From Echinarachnius parma (taxonomy: Eukaryota; Echinodermata; Echinoidea; Clypeasteroida; Echinarachniidae), in assembly GCA_037951105.1 (NCBI GenBank), contig JBAMJV010001306.1, positions 124,001 to 188,000 of the forward strand: a stretch of DNA of 64,000 nt, given 5' to 3'. Both the position numbers and the translations under genes were made by a program. Under the pieces are notes generated by a model. The model did not search any database and was not told the origin of the DNA. It was given only the letters and a program-made list of their open reading frames with translations. Shown piece by piece: positions 1 to 11,927 of this stretch (positions are counted from its first letter, which is position 1; every line of letters begins with the position of its first letter).

Positions 1-1284
1 GAAATTATATCGAGTAGAAGAAACTGCATGACTTGAGGTCTATGCTATATAGAGAATATACACAAAGCGTATGCGTTGGTTATTTTCATTTATTTGAAAT
101 CATCGGAATCAAACAAGGAAAATACAACCCGATTTTGTAAAAGTTAGTGAGAAGAACATAATTAATTAGAGAAAGGGCGCGGAACACGTTAGAAAAACGC
201 GGGAAATGCGTTAAAAAAACGCGGGAAACGTTAGCCCTAAAATATAATCGTCCGAGGAGGATTGTTCATCCATTCAAAATGTCACTGGTTATTCATTTTG
301 TTCAGTGTTTGATGCGTCAAGAGAATACTTGTCTTGCCCCTAGCAATACTTGTTTTTATGTGATTGATTACAAACATGCGATATACTATATTCAAAGAAG
401 TCATTTTGATTGTTATTTAGACAGAAGCGAGAAAGCATGGCTTCTGTTCCCAAGCCCATTTAAAAACCCATTTTCCGCGTCACTTCACAATCCAGGGACA
501 AAATGTGTCTACTTTATTTTCGGGACGTACCGAAACCTCTTACTTTCTTACTTTGAATAGCGAACTTCTGCATTTCTTGTGTCTGTTTTTGCCGATAATG
601 AAGCCTTCGATTTGGTTTGAGTTTGTAAATAAATAGGTGCATCTATATGTATGTTTGTATTCTGTGATTGAAACCCTTTTCGTCAGTTTGAACTATTGTC
701 ATGTGCGTTGCGTAACTCATTTTGTCTAAGTTCACAAATCAACAATTTATTGCATTGTAATTCATTCCATCAGAACTAAATTTATATCTGCGTTTGGGAT
801 TGCTCTTTTGTTGCTCGAAGCCCAACAGAAGTGACGAACCCTTACTAATTCTACATCGTTTTCCTTGATTTCAGAACTAAAATAATGTAACAATTACTTT
901 GTTATTATTCTGAGGTATCGTCTTTTAATTTTCTTGAAAGAGTAGGGGAGGATTCCCCTTTTATGCATTTTCATTGCATCTGTTATCATTTCTAACCGTC
1001 TTTGTACTTTCTCTTACCATGCTAACTGTAAAAAAAGAAAAAAGAAAAAAAGAAAGCCGTCGCACTTTCGAAGACGCCATGTCACTATTTTGTTGATAAA
1101 ATAAAGTAGTGCTTGGAAGAAAAAAAAAATCGGTGTTTATTTTTGTTTCGTTTAATTATGGAAATAGCTTTGCATAATGTTCGGCACTCACGTCCCGACT
1201 TTCTCGCAGGTATTTGCAATGTTTGCATAACGGGATTGGATATAGACTTTCCTATCAGCCCTATCTGTCACAACGTCGCACAGA
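1..1284. other. Unique AT-rich sequence, no gene seen
   Basis: No feature is supported here. The frames open in this stretch (for example 279-560) have no recognisable domain, no splice context and random-looking composition. A short A-rich stretch lies near 1030-1055. Confidence 0.6.
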
Positions 1285-1724
1285 CAAACAAGACTGTTAA
1301 GTTTGGTAAAAACTTAATTTTAGTAACCAAAACCTGCACGATTGCATTACAAACTAATATTTATAACTCCACCATGCTCGAAAGGAATACAAAATTAAAA
1401 ATGACTAAGTAAAATGCATTTTATCCTTCCAAAAGAACAGTTTAAACTCAAGAGGCCGCTCTCTAAAAACTCATTAGTTTCAACCATTTTAAATAAAGTA
1501 TTGTGCATGTGATGATTTGTTGAAATAGTGATTAGAGACAATCAACAGCTATTTACCTCACTTGTAAATATTTGAAAAGTGTATAAAGCATTATTTAAAT
1601 TAATAATTATGGGGCCCAACAATTATTATAAATGGTTATGTTTATGGATATTTCAGCCATGTCTGAACCGATTTTGATCAAATAAAGTTTATTCTGTCAT
1701 TACAAAACTCAACTATCCCTTGAA
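1285..1724 (+). mobile_element. Non-autonomous TTAA-type DNA transposon, family K1, decayed copy
   Basis: This stretch aligns by eye almost end to end with the better copy at 59960-60508. Shared blocks include the segment reading TAACTCCACCATGCTCGAAA, the segment around AGAGGCCGCTCTCTAAAAA, the phrase TTTCAGCCATGTCTGAACCG and the 3' block ATCAAATAAAGTTTATTCTG. The right end reads CAAAACTCAACTATCCCTTG, matching the terminal repeat of the family (CCAAAACTGAACTACCCCTTTAA), but the terminal TTAA has decayed to TGAA. The left end is less clear. No coding capacity is visible, so it must have moved with proteins supplied elsewhere. TTAA target sites are typical of Kolobok and piggyBac superfamilies; which one applies is not decided by this sequence. 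Confidence 0.75.
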
Positions 1725-3540
1725 GTAACCAATTAGTTATACGTTGTTATAATTATTTGTAAGATACAGTCATGTGTATTCACATACATTTACAGAACTA
1801 AAACATCATACAGTTGCGTGCATTTACACAAACAAAACATGATTATTATAGAGGAATGTTTGCATTCGAATTCGGCAAAATTTGTCCAAACTGGATACAG
1901 TACATCGAAAACTATGATTATAATCTTATTATTCAGAAACATATTCAACAATTTTGTTTATTATTTCGGGCTTGGTGTCCTTTGACATAATTTCCCAACT
2001 TGCAATTGTTTATAAACGTGTGTATATTGTGGTCAAACGGGGTATACTTGCACGCCACCGCAGTCATATAGACTAAACATCGACAAACCATAAACAGCGA
2101 TCGAGTATTATTACGGACAAACAATGGCGGTCTTGTAACCATTTACGTCAATCATAAACGGAGATTATTTGATCGGAAGCGTTATAATCAAGGCTGGACT
2201 GGTCTCAAGCCAAGATCGGACCCGGTGGCTATATTTGCATCCCCTTACTGGTAATCTCCAAGCAAAAACATTGGAAATGTACAAACGAACATACATATTA
2301 CACAAGCACACACAGTAACACATAGAGTATAATATGGTCAACATTATCACACTCTCCATCGGTCTTTCCGTACAGTAGTCAATTGAAACAACCACATTAA
2401 CACACCTTGTGAACCCTTTGCTTTGATTTAATAAAGGTTAAAACAAAATTAGACGAAATGTCCAGTAATGACATATCACACATTGGACATCTTTATTATC
2501 CTGTTGTAGTTCAAATGCAAAAGTGCTTCAAAACAACGCTATTATTAGCGTTATTTGTGATTCAGTCTCGCTCTGCCCGACCACGGCCGCTGACATGGCC
2601 ACCGGGTGTAGCAAGATGGCGGAGAAAGGGACTGTTTTGGGAGGAGTTGGTTGACCTCAGGTTCGTGAACTCCGTGGTTAAATTGTCTAGTCATCGTTCC
2701 AGACAAATTCATGTAATGCTTAAATCTTCTGGACGACTCTATGCCAAGTAGATCGATTTGCTATCTTATTTAGTCTTTATCATGTTTACTTTGCGACCCT
2801 TTCTCACACCAGGTTAACAAATCGAGTCAAGTGGCAATGAAAATAAAAACAAACAAAGTATTTGTAGATGCTAGCCCCTTTATTTTCTCGGGGGATATGG
2901 TGCCACGCCCCATCAGCTATCGACATGAATGACATGATCACATCGCTATCGTTATCCAATATGTAGTTGTACGAGGGAGTCAAGACGATGTCTATGAGAC
3001 TGATCATTACATAATTATGATTTGCGTTATCGGATTAAAATCATGATTATTTTAATCCATGTGGGCAGTTGAAATGCCCCATTTATTTGCCACCTTGTAA
3101 AAGCAGTCAGTTAATGCTCAATGGCGCCACGCGCCATCGAGTTTCGCGGCAGTACATGCAATGGTTGTTACAAATTATCCGATAGCGCTCCCGATTGTTT
3201 AGCGAGATGTGTACACCTATACCATGACGAGTAGAATACATCGATATTATACATCGATGGTAGAATACGTCTAGACGTAGTGGTATCCGATATAATCGCG
3301 ATTATTTGTATCGATGTTGGCTGTTCGCCCTTTCTAGTTTATTTGAACGGCACGCTGTCATTGGACGTGCGGGTGGCGCCAATCGATACACATATACCTG
3401 TACATTATCGACGGTGGCGTCACGCGCCATCGTGACCTATCGCGATAGTTTTTTGGCGATCGCAATGTAAGATCAGAGAAAGATAAGATAAGATACTCCT
3501 TTACGTCTATTACGTGTCTAGACGATTGTCAGAGTGCTAG
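1725..3540. other. Gene-free stretch with a repeated GC-palindromic motif
   Basis: No gene is supported. A motif close to TGGCGCCACGCGCCATCGA occurs at about 3122 and 3415, with a weaker version near 2900 (GGTGCCACGCCCCATCAGC). Between them lie several ATCGAT-rich short palindromes (about 3236-3320). This may be a decayed inverted-repeat element spanning roughly 2900-3440, but I could not define clean ends. Confidence 0.4.
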
Positions 3541-3542
3541 GG

Positions 3543-3709
3543 GTGGTTGGTTGGTTGGTTATTTAATAGCTTTTACAGACGCGTTTAATCATCAATTATG
3601 ATTAGTTACGTCTGGGACCGCCCTTTATCGTCACCTTCCGAAAGAGTCAGCCTATAGACTCAAACCTGGCCTGATTAGTGCGAAAACAATGACGAGCGGA
3701 GCTATCACA
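3543..3709 (-). mobile_element. tRNA-derived SINE, family S1, copy on minus strand
   Basis: Read on the minus strand, this matches the plus-strand SINE at 24551-24722: a head segment AGCTCCGCTCGTC, a decayed B-box region, then GGTGACGATAAAGGGCGGTC, CCAGACGTAA, ACGCGTCTGTAAAA and a tail of AACC repeats (seen on the plus strand as GGTTGGTTGGTTGGTTATT at 3546-3564). The B box has drifted to GGTTTGAGTCT, so this copy is probably dead for RNA polymerase III. A short insertion relative to the other copy lies in the anticodon region. It directly abuts the MITE at 3730. Confidence 0.75.
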
Positions 3710-3729
3710 ATACTCATGATACTATACAA

Positions 3730-3893
3730 GGGCGCTGTTTCAGAAAGAGTTGCAATCGATTGTAAAGTTGCACTAAATATAACACTGCAAGTAAGATCAT
3801 GTGACTAAAAGGGCAAATCTGATTGGTTCAAAATTAATGTGCATAATATCTTCTGGCTTTACAATCGATTGCAACTCTTTCTGCAACGGGGCC
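3730..3893. mobile_element. MITE with terminal repeats GGGCNCNGTTNCAGAAAGAG, copy 1
   Basis: Terminal inverted repeats of about 37 bp are visible. The left reads GGGCGCTGTTTCAGAAAGAG followed by TTGCAATCGATTGTAAA. The right reads TTTACAATCGATTGCAACTC followed by TTTCTGCAACGGGGCC. The 85-bp or so interior has no ORF. A second copy lies at 48939-49123. Family assignment is not possible from the ends alone, and no clear target duplication was seen. Confidence 0.8.
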
Positions 3894-4275
3894 AGAACAC
3901 CTCTTCGCATGTAAAAAGCATAATACGGCCTCTAACGCAGAACTATGTCGGACTTACACATTGTGGAAAGCCTTTAATTTTTTTTGTAAACTTTGTAAAC
4001 GAGTTATTTGAACAGTCCTACGATTTTTATAAAAATCGTTAGTATTTTCTTTTATCAAAGAGACTTCAAGTTATTGGTGTGAAGTTTTGTGGAACTTATG
4101 AATTCCCAAGCTGCAAATGGTTTTTCATTATTTTTTTAGTCCAACTTAGTGTTAAGTTCGACTTGTGGTCTTTGTGAAACACCCCAAAGGACTCACTCCT
4201 TGCATTGTACAGCAAGCGCCAAGCGCCTCTTGTAATATACACGCGGCGCCTGCGAGGCTTAGGCATTGTTTTAAG

Positions 4276-4378
4276 CATGGGCGTCGATACTTACGTAATA
4301 CCCATTCATCAGGGGGGGATGGATGAATGAATCATCCCCCCCTGATCAATGGGTATCAATGACAGATCGACGCCCGTG
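4276..4378. mobile_element. 103-bp near-perfect foldback MITE with 8-bp target duplication
   Basis: The element starts CATGGGCGTCGATACTTACG and its opposite end read in reverse starts CACGGGCGTCGATCTGTCAT. The arms carry ACCCATTCATCAGGGGGGG and its complement, so almost the whole element folds on itself around a centre near 4327. It is flanked by identical 8-bp direct repeats GTTTTAAG at 4268-4275 and 4379-4386. An 8-bp target duplication is the hallmark of hAT-type insertion. The element itself is non-coding. Confidence 0.85.
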
Positions 4379-4858
4379 GTTTTAAGTGGTCACTCACCAC
4401 CCGTGCATTATCGCTCTGATTAATGAGGTGAAAAGTCGACGATAATGGGTCATTTGTTTTCATTTCTGATAGCTATTAAACAACTCTGGCCATTGTCAAC
4501 GTCACGAGAGGGGTCAGTCTAATCATTGAAGTCCTTGGAGGCCAAACTAACGTAAATAATTTGAACAGAGAGGTTTGGACAAGGGAGGTACAGTTTGGTC
4601 GTTTAGCAGTCCACGACAGCAGCGAACTTAGCACAAACCTTTAGCAGCTTGTGGCGAGGGGAGCGAATGCAACCGAGCCTTGGGTGAATTTTGAAATCGT
4701 TGAGTATAGATGAAAAACAGGTTTTAGAGCCTGTAAACACATGAAAGATAAAAGTTTGTCACTTTCTTGATAAAGCGATATATATCAACACAATTTACAA
4801 TCACTATACACATTGATATGTTATATGCGGGATTGGTGGAGGTGGGGTCTGCGTGGTT

Positions 4859-4879
4859 GGGGGGGGGGGGGGGGGGGGG
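4859..4879. repeat. G homopolymer, 21 bp
   Basis: An unbroken run of G downstream of a G/T-rich stretch. It is one of about twenty such tracts in the window. Exact length in an assembly is unreliable. Confidence 0.95.
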
Positions 4880-5216
4880 TGCAGCCCCAAGCACACTCAC
4901 CAGTAAGTCAGTAGGCAATGGCTTGCAATAATCGGTATTCATAACTGCATGAGCAATTTGTATGCAAGACAGTCCTATAAGTATACATAAGACCGCTCAT
5001 TCGTTCTGTCCAATACTTATTCTATATCTGTCAGGTCAGCGGATTATGTCATGGCCATGGTCATGCTTACGCTTGACCACAACATGACAAGTCGATCCGG
5101 GGATTGACCACCTTCTTGCACCGATGATGGATTGATGGACTTCGGGTTAAATGACCACCAGGACGACCGTGGCCGATGGAAGAAGGGACGCATTGTTGTA
5201 CAGCAGGCTTTCTTCT

Positions 5217-5405
5217 AGCCTCTTGACAAGGCATGTCTCGTCTGAGCTGAGTTGAATGCACGGTTTAGTATGCATTATGCAGGAACGACTGGACAGCGCG
5301 ACTACCCTGCACAATCATTCGCCACTCGACGGATAGTCTCCACCACGAGTTCAGTCGTTCCTGCAGCGCAGCCATTTAGACGCGATCGCCTTGTTAAAAG
5401 GCTAG
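5217..5405 (+). mobile_element. hAT-like MITE, family F, complete copy 1
   Basis: Ends are TAGCCTCTTGACAAGGC on the left and, read inward from the right, CTAGCCTTTTAACAAGGC. Both flanks carry the exact 8-bp direct repeat CTTTCTTC (5209-5216 and 5406-5413), a target duplication typical of hAT elements. The interior contains two inverted copies of a CAGGAACGACTG / CAGTCGTTCCTG motif, making an internal stem. No ORF. Relatives: a complete inverted copy at 30724-30948 and fragments at 46510-46610 and 48821-48895. Confidence 0.88.
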
Positions 5406-5487
5406 CTTTCTTCGGGAGTAAAATTAGTCGAGGATGTAGATAATATACTAGTTGACTAAATTCACGCTTTATATTCCCTATTTTAAA

Positions 5488-5741
5488 CATCACATGCATA
5501 ATATTTTATTTAAAATGGTTGAAACGAATGAGTTTTTAGAGAGAGCCCTCTTGACTTGAGATTTAACGGCTCTTTTGAAATGATAACAGGCTTTTTACTT
5601 AGCCGTTTGTAAACCGTATTCCTTTCGAGCATGGTGGAGTTATAACTATTAGTTTGTAATGTAATGGTGCAGGTTTTGGTTACTAAAATTCAGTTTGACC
5701 AAAACTGTACTCTCTTTACCAAAACTCAACCATCCCTTTAA
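5488..5741 (-). mobile_element. K1 family fragment (minus strand), truncated
   Basis: Read in reverse, this starts at TTAA (5738-5741), then AGGGATGGTTGAGTTTTGGT, and continues through CATGCTCGAAAGGAATACG and the ATGCATGTGATGT block before breaking off. It corresponds to about the first half of the copy at 59960-60508. A short insertion (CAAAACTGTACTCTCTTTAC, itself terminus-like) is present near the end, suggesting a small duplication of the terminal repeat. Confidence 0.75.
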
Positions 5742-8740
5742 TGGTTAGATTTACCCTTTTTTTTAGAAACATCCCTGGTCATGCTGGTATTGTTTTGCAC
5801 AGTTTTGAAGGAAAAAAAAGCAAAGCACAGTACAAATTCATACGAACATCTAAAAATGCTAATGCATTTAAATGTCTTTAAAGCAAAGTAATGATATAAC
5901 ATAAATTACATATGTCGCTCGACCTCTAAACGAGTCTAAAAATACATGAACACATAGGGCTATACGACCTGTTATAACCCCTGGTCAAAACAAACCAAGG
6001 ACAGACGCCATATAATTACAAATATCATTGTTTTCATCGCAGCGCGTTAACTGTTCCATGCGTCGATTTCGACAACCAAAATGCATTCATACACGCTGAT
6101 ATGTTATTACGTGTGTTTAATAAACCCCATAAGTGCCACGTTTTCGAAATGTAATTGAGTTCTATACACACATAACGTACGGATGATTACGAGATGGTTA
6201 ACAATCGGTCTCGTCGTATGGGTTGCGAGTTCCGTCAACTAACCCTGTTGGGAAAGCGCCACTAAACCGCAACTCTCTCGCCGCGGTCGCAAATGGCACG
6301 CGCGCATTGAGCGCGCACGTGTTGCGTACACGGCTGACTGCGGTGGACGCACATGTGCGAGGCAGGTGCGGATTAGCAGACGACGGATAGCTCTATTTAT
6401 CCCCCATCAGAAAACAAAAAAATGACCCTTATTTTTCTAATTTATGGGAGTTTGTACAATGTCCTAAAATTATAAACCTCAATCAAGTCGAGCGAATAGT
6501 TGAAAATCAAACAGAAACGAGCAAAATTGAGAGCGATTTCATGGTTATTGACTGTCATTATAAGGATACACACGCGCCTATTCAACACGATTCAACGCCA
6601 ATAGAAAGAAGTGCGTGGCTACGCGTGCCTCATCATAATTTTCACCGCCATTTTTTATCTGAAAGAGACAGAATAATATGAATGTGTTTTGTTTTCCTCT
6701 CAATACCCATGGCGGAAACTTGCCTTACATTTACTTCCGTTCCCTTTATGTATGTAGCCTCAGTCATTGTCATCGTTCTTAAAATCCGGTCATGTTTTTT
6801 TTTTTTAACGAACAAAATGACACTGCCCACGATACTGGTTAACATAAATGTTTATTTTTTGCTAGCATTAAAACCAAAACAACAAACGTTTACCAACAAC
6901 AAACAGGGATATAAGAATATGTACAAGGTCATTCAGGTCTGAAGGTGAAATTACCACGTTTGTACCCCTTTCCCTCTTTTTATTTTATTAATCTACACTT
7001 AAACTCATACATGTCATAAATGCTTCGTTTCTGATTGAAAAAACATAGCGTTTTCACTCCAGTGCAGTGTACGATCGAGAGCGCGTGAGTGACCTCGGGG
7101 TCACGGAATACCCGGATGTGCGACCAACAGAATACTGTACTGCCTTCTGATCTTATCCTTTTCCTTGTATTGCTCTAAATGCCCCCCCCCCCCCCCCACC
7201 CCTTCCGCTGATCTCCAATATTATCAGGATGTTTAGGCTAAAAGCTCTCTTTTGACCCAAGTGCCAAATTTGACAAGTCGTTACTCGGTCGTCAAAGTCG
7301 TCTTATTTCTCAGGTGCGATGCAAGACCTCGCAGGAATGTAACGTCAGTTTGTGAAAACTTCATTTCCTTAATTGACGTACTCCTTAAAATCCTTTAATT
7401 TTCGGATTTGTCACCATCTCTATTCATTTATTACGTCCGTCATCTTCTTAGTTATAGCCTTCGTCACATGACAATTCGTTCTCAGAGTGTTGTTTTTCTT
7501 CTTTTTCCCCTCCTTCTTTTTCATCTTCGTTTAATATTTCTTCTCCAACTTCTCCTTCAATCTCGTTCTTATCCCTTTATTTTCATACTTCCTTTTCTAT
7601 TTGTTTTCTTCTTCTGCTTCCCATTTCTTAGTTTCTTCATCTTCCCCGCCACGTATCTTCGCCTTCTTCTCATTTTCCTTCATTATCTTGCACATGACAT
7701 TCTGAATTCTGACATTCTAAATATTTATGGATTGTGATTTTCATCACCAATTTTCCGAATGATCATTATGTAATTTTAGTTTGCTTTCACAATTCATATA
7801 ATTATATACAGTGCTAACTTTACTATACGTATCAATCTTAATTATGTGCATTGAAATAAAAGGTTTGTGTTTGGAAAATAGGCCTATGCAAAATAGATAT
7901 AGACAGGCATATTTAAGGTTTTAAGGGCATTTGAATGTCGTTTGAAATACAAAGTACAAAATGGATAACAATTCATCGTTGCCGAACATTCCGAATCTAG
8001 CTGCAAACGGCCACGTGCCCATTTCAGTATTCCTGTACGAAAAATCGACGAAGACATAAACACACGGTGACTCTACACGAGGGAAAAGACAAATATTGGA
8101 AACAAATAGAAAACTGAACGAAAATAATACAAAGTGGACTATTTAACTCCTTATAGTGTGCTTCAAAGCTAGGCGTCATCCGCTTTAACCAAGCTTTCCT
8201 ACCCAACGATCATCCCCCTGGGATTGTAAACAAGAGAGCGCTTTTTGTTGAATAAAATAGTTTTTTAAAGATGCACAGCTCAAAATAGACAATCGGAAGA
8301 TAACTCGTAATCCCTCAAATACTAAAAAGTAAAAACGAAACAAAAAAATGTTTCAAACGTCGGCATTTTCAATCCTCTTTTCAGGTTCTTTTCTCAAGAT
8401 GACAAACTGTTTCGTGACATTTCCATCGCGTTTCTTTGTTTAGGGCAAGGGGTGCATTTATGCACCCCTAGGCTCGGCTTAGAGGGGCGAAATCACCTTA
8501 CGACCCATTAGCAGTGCCCCTTTCCTTCCTTTCTCGCACCCCGAACAATCCGTTTTTGTTACCCCGATTATTCACTTAAAACCCTCCACTTCCTAAAACG
8601 TTTATGTTTATGTATAGTATACACATCAACAGAATGAAAATAGACAGCTATAAGTTGTTGTATTTCTCGAGAGTGCATCTTCACCTGTCTTACCTTCGTC
8701 CATATTTTCTTCTTTTCACCCTTGGACATTAAAGTTGATG
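5742..8740. other. About 3 kb without a supported gene
   Basis: Mostly unique AT-rich DNA. A CpG-rich island-like patch at about 6225-6390 contains many GCGC and CGCG steps but no promoter motif I can name. A 16-bp C run lies at 7182-7197, and 7490-7690 is strongly pyrimidine-rich on the plus strand, which produces an open frame there as a composition artefact. Confidence 0.55.
7182..7197. repeat. C homopolymer, 16 bp
   Basis: Unbroken run of C followed by ACCCC. Purely a simple repeat. Confidence 0.95.
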
Positions 8741-8900
8741 TTAAAAGTGATCTATTAACTCCATATTTTGTTTTCCGAAACTGATGTTTGAGACTTCAAT
8801 CATCATATACCAATATCTTTGTAAGATTCTAATGAATGATATTTGATATGTTAAACAAAAAAGAACATTGTTTACCTATATAATAGTGAAAACAAATGGA
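8741..8900 (+). mobile_element. Fragment of TTAA-type MITE family K2
   Basis: It begins TTAAAAGTGATCTATTAACT and continues with GATGTTTGAGACTTCAATCA and AAGAACATTGTTTACCTATA. These match the left part of the full copy at 58409-58945 (GTGATCC, GACATTTGAGACTTCAATCC, CACTGTTTACCTAGTGAAA). The right two thirds are missing. Diverged and inactive. Confidence 0.65.
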
Positions 8901-9179
8901 AATTGATGTCCTATTGTATCACCTACTTACTGATCATTGATTTTTTGTTTTACTACAGTCGAAAAGCGTTACGGAACGCCTATTCGATTCAATTATAAAT
9001 ATCTCCATAAGTAGTGAGACATTTTAAAACTCAACACCCATAATTCATTCAACTTAGCCAAGCAACAATGTAGAGGAGAAAAGTGGAAGTTCCAAGCGGT
9101 TTCGGTTGAATTTGATGGAAATTAATGGATCACTTTAAAATATAAGCCAATTTTCGTAGTGTGTTATTGCAAGGGTCAA

Positions 9180-9440
9180 AGTGGGTCCTGAAGGGGCTGT
9201 TGATGTGCTAATGGCCCTCTAATACGGGATAATCTCCAGAACCTTGCCACCGGTTGACATGGTTGCATGCAATTGCCATGGCAACGTGGCCTGACTGTTT
9301 CCCTGCACGTTTGCTTCGCGCCCGTCAATCAACGGTGATCGAGGAAAGATGAAAACAACAAATTAATATAGTATTTTAGCGTTGCCATAGGAACGCGGAG
9401 ATTGTTGTCCTTGTATACGTCTGTCTCAACACACATGGTA
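9180..9440. promoter_or_regulatory. Possible regulatory module with paired RFX X-box-like sites
   Basis: Two matches to the RFX X-box pattern (GTNRCC, 0-3 bases, RGYAAC) lie about 110 bp apart: ATTGCCATGGCAAC at 9272-9285, one base from the palindromic ideal, and GTTGCCATAGGAAC at 9381-9394, with one mismatch. Between them is GTCAATCA (about 9326), a PBX/homeodomain-like site. The block is less AT-rich than its surroundings. RFX factors bind such sites upstream of ciliary genes in animals, but no gene start is visible nearby, so this could equally be a chance pair or an enhancer. Inference only. Confidence 0.3.
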
Positions 9441-11286
9441 GCCATCTGTAAGATAGAGTGATTATAAAACGATATGTAGATGAAATGTATAGTAGGAACA
9501 AAATAAAAAATGGTTCTCGTTGTCGCTAGTTAACTTGATTGCGTGGATTCAATCGTCTCACAACTTGTCATTAATGATGTCACTCAAGTTTCCATGATCA
9601 GTTATGTGGGGCTATGCTATAAGTCAACTGTGACTTTTGATAACCCCCCCACATTTTCATAATACACATGTATTGTTACTTTATTGTTTGTATATGTTCC
9701 TTTTTATCCTTTGTAAATAATGACATGTAAATATTTTGACGATGTGGAAAATAAAGATCAATTCAATTAAATTCAATTCAATGTGCAAAAATGCATGGAG
9801 TCCAATGGAAGAATAATTTGATACGAAAGGTCCGTTGTCCTGGAAGAGTGACCAACTGCCCACATTGGTGTTATACCTTAGCACTGGTCAATTTTAGCAG
9901 GTTCTCGATTATGTATGCCTTTGTATGAACAAAAAACAAACAGAAAAAACTATGTATTGATCTTACAACGACCTGATAAAAAAAAATAAAAAAACATTGT
10001 ACATTAAAAAACGGCGTTCTTTTATTTAACTTTACGACTTCCTTTATTACGTGATACCAGATGTCCATTATCAAATCAGTTTATATGAATATATTGATTA
10101 ACATGAGGGATATTTTTATTTGAGAGGACTAATTTAGGGACAAACTGAGAGTCGATCATGACCAAAGCCGTTCTTGGTGCACGTATTCGATCCGCGTGCG
10201 AGGTCCCTTGGTGACCCTTGAATATGGTGATCATTTGCGCAATTCACACTTTCCCGAGCGCTCTGTTTGCCTAAACTGGACCTTCTCGTTTACCAAACGT
10301 GCTAATAGGGGGACGTTTCCATTTTGACCAAAACTCGGCGTATTAATTGTGTATTTTTGTACAAAGAATGCACCAAACAGTATATACGAACATCAAAAGC
10401 GACTGTAACCGCATTAGTGCAAATTACGTTTGTATATTGGTAAAAGATCAAGTGTTTGAGTTTTTGTGAACAATTTTCTTTGGTTTATGAAAGAAAATGG
10501 TCGTCTTAAAATTAGACCCTAATTGATATTGGGCTACTTATACCACCTTAGCTGCATGCACACAGTCACACATTGGTTATGACTGTTTCAGTCGTAATGT
10601 CTTCAACCAGATTCATTTAGACAAGAAATACAATTTGTCTTCGAGGCGAAAGTTTCACGGCAACGCCCAGTAGAATTTGCGTAAAATTTATCCTATCGTC
10701 TACCACGCCAACACACGCTCAGAAAGACAACAATGGAAACTAGAAATGTAAAGTTATTGTTTTATTATTTTCTTGCGAGTGAGAGTATGCATAAGTAATG
10801 CTGGCAAAGCAGCTTATACGATAGGCCTGGACCCATCACATCGATGAAAGAGAACATGGGCAACCCCACCGAGACCAAACGAGCCGGTCAAAGGAGCGAC
10901 TGGGCCTGGTCCATTTAGACCCATTTAGGTCCTAATCAGATCTGGTTAAAACCACGGCCCGTGCCTATACCCAACACAAAAGCCTATATCTGGGGCTCTA
11001 TACAAAAGAACGTTCGTGCTTACTGGTCGAAAACAAAAACGCGATTATAACGTAAACCAAAGAAGCGTAGCTTTCGAGCTTATGCGGTAAAACCTACCGT
11101 GCATTATCGGTGTACCACTGTTGGAAAAACTAGTAAGGTAATTAAGAGCCTTTAATCCGCTCTCTCCTTTTTTTCAAGAAAAAAAAATCGTCTTAAAACC
11201 ACCGGCAACTTCTTTTATTTCTTGCTCACGACACTTGAAACCCTTGATTAGGGTTCTTAGGGTGGAGAAAAGGTAAGTTTAATTCG
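9441..11286. other. No gene seen
   Basis: AT-rich unique DNA with short A and T runs. Frames open at 9681-9884 and 9871-10074 on the minus strand have no recognisable content. No inverted repeat or tandem repeat stood out. Confidence 0.5.
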
Positions 11287-11927
11287 TAATGGCCTAGTCC
11301 CACTGTACCGTTTCTACTTCCGTTTCCTATCCGACCAAAATGTGGCGAAAACGGTCAGTATCTAGCAAATTTTGAAGTACCATGACGTTTCACGCGATTA
11401 AAGGGGACCACCAGGCAAAAAACAACACATAATTATATGTTTTGGTACCGTTTTGTAATATCAAATAAATACCCAACATTTTACAAAGGGTTGTGTAATT
11501 AAAAAACAATGCAATTAATTACCACCACTTACGGAACCACTTTTTTTTCCGTGGTTCCGTACGTGCCAAACATTTTGCGAGTGCGCCAATTCTATTCATG
11601 CGTACGTTTGGAGACAATAGAATCCGGACGATTCGTTCGCTCTGCACAAAGGTAGTCTTCGTACATGCAGACCCATGAACGCATGCTTTAGAATGGTGAT
11701 GCCTATATATTGTTTTCTAAAAACATATTTTTCTAAACTTGTTTATGGAATGGACTACTAAAAATGTTACTTTTCATTTATAAAATCATTATTTTTGGGT
11801 GGTTGTACCCTTTAAGTCTATTCCGAACCTGGTCCGCACCATTTCGTTCCTCCTAGTGGGCCTACCTTCCGGATGTCAAACGGATAGGAAACGAAAGGAG
11901 AAACGGTGCAGTGTGACTAGGCCATAA
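11287..11927. mobile_element. MITE with about 48-bp terminal repeats, interrupted by another element
   Basis: The left terminal repeat starts TGGCCTAGTCCCACTGTACC and continues through GTTTCCTATCCG. The right end read in reverse starts TGGCCTAGTCACACTGCACC and also reaches GTTTCCTATCCG. A TAA triplet flanks each end (11287-11289 and 11925-11927), as expected for PIF/Harbinger-type TWA duplication, though three bases are weak evidence. Removing the inserted element (11398-11815) leaves arms of 111 and 112 bp, so the host element was about 220 bp. Confidence 0.8.
11398..11815 (+). mobile_element. TTAA-type MITE, family K3, nested copy
   Basis: Bounded by TTAA on both sides. It begins TTAAAGGGGACCACCAGGC and ends GGGTGGTTGTACCCTTTAA, giving short inverted termini. 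The interior has a small hairpin (ACGGAACCAC / GTGGTTCCGT around 11532-11562) and the block CGCATGCTTTAGAAT. A second copy lies at 16890-17310. It sits at the exact middle of the MITE at 11287-11927, so it inserted later than that element. Confidence 0.85.
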
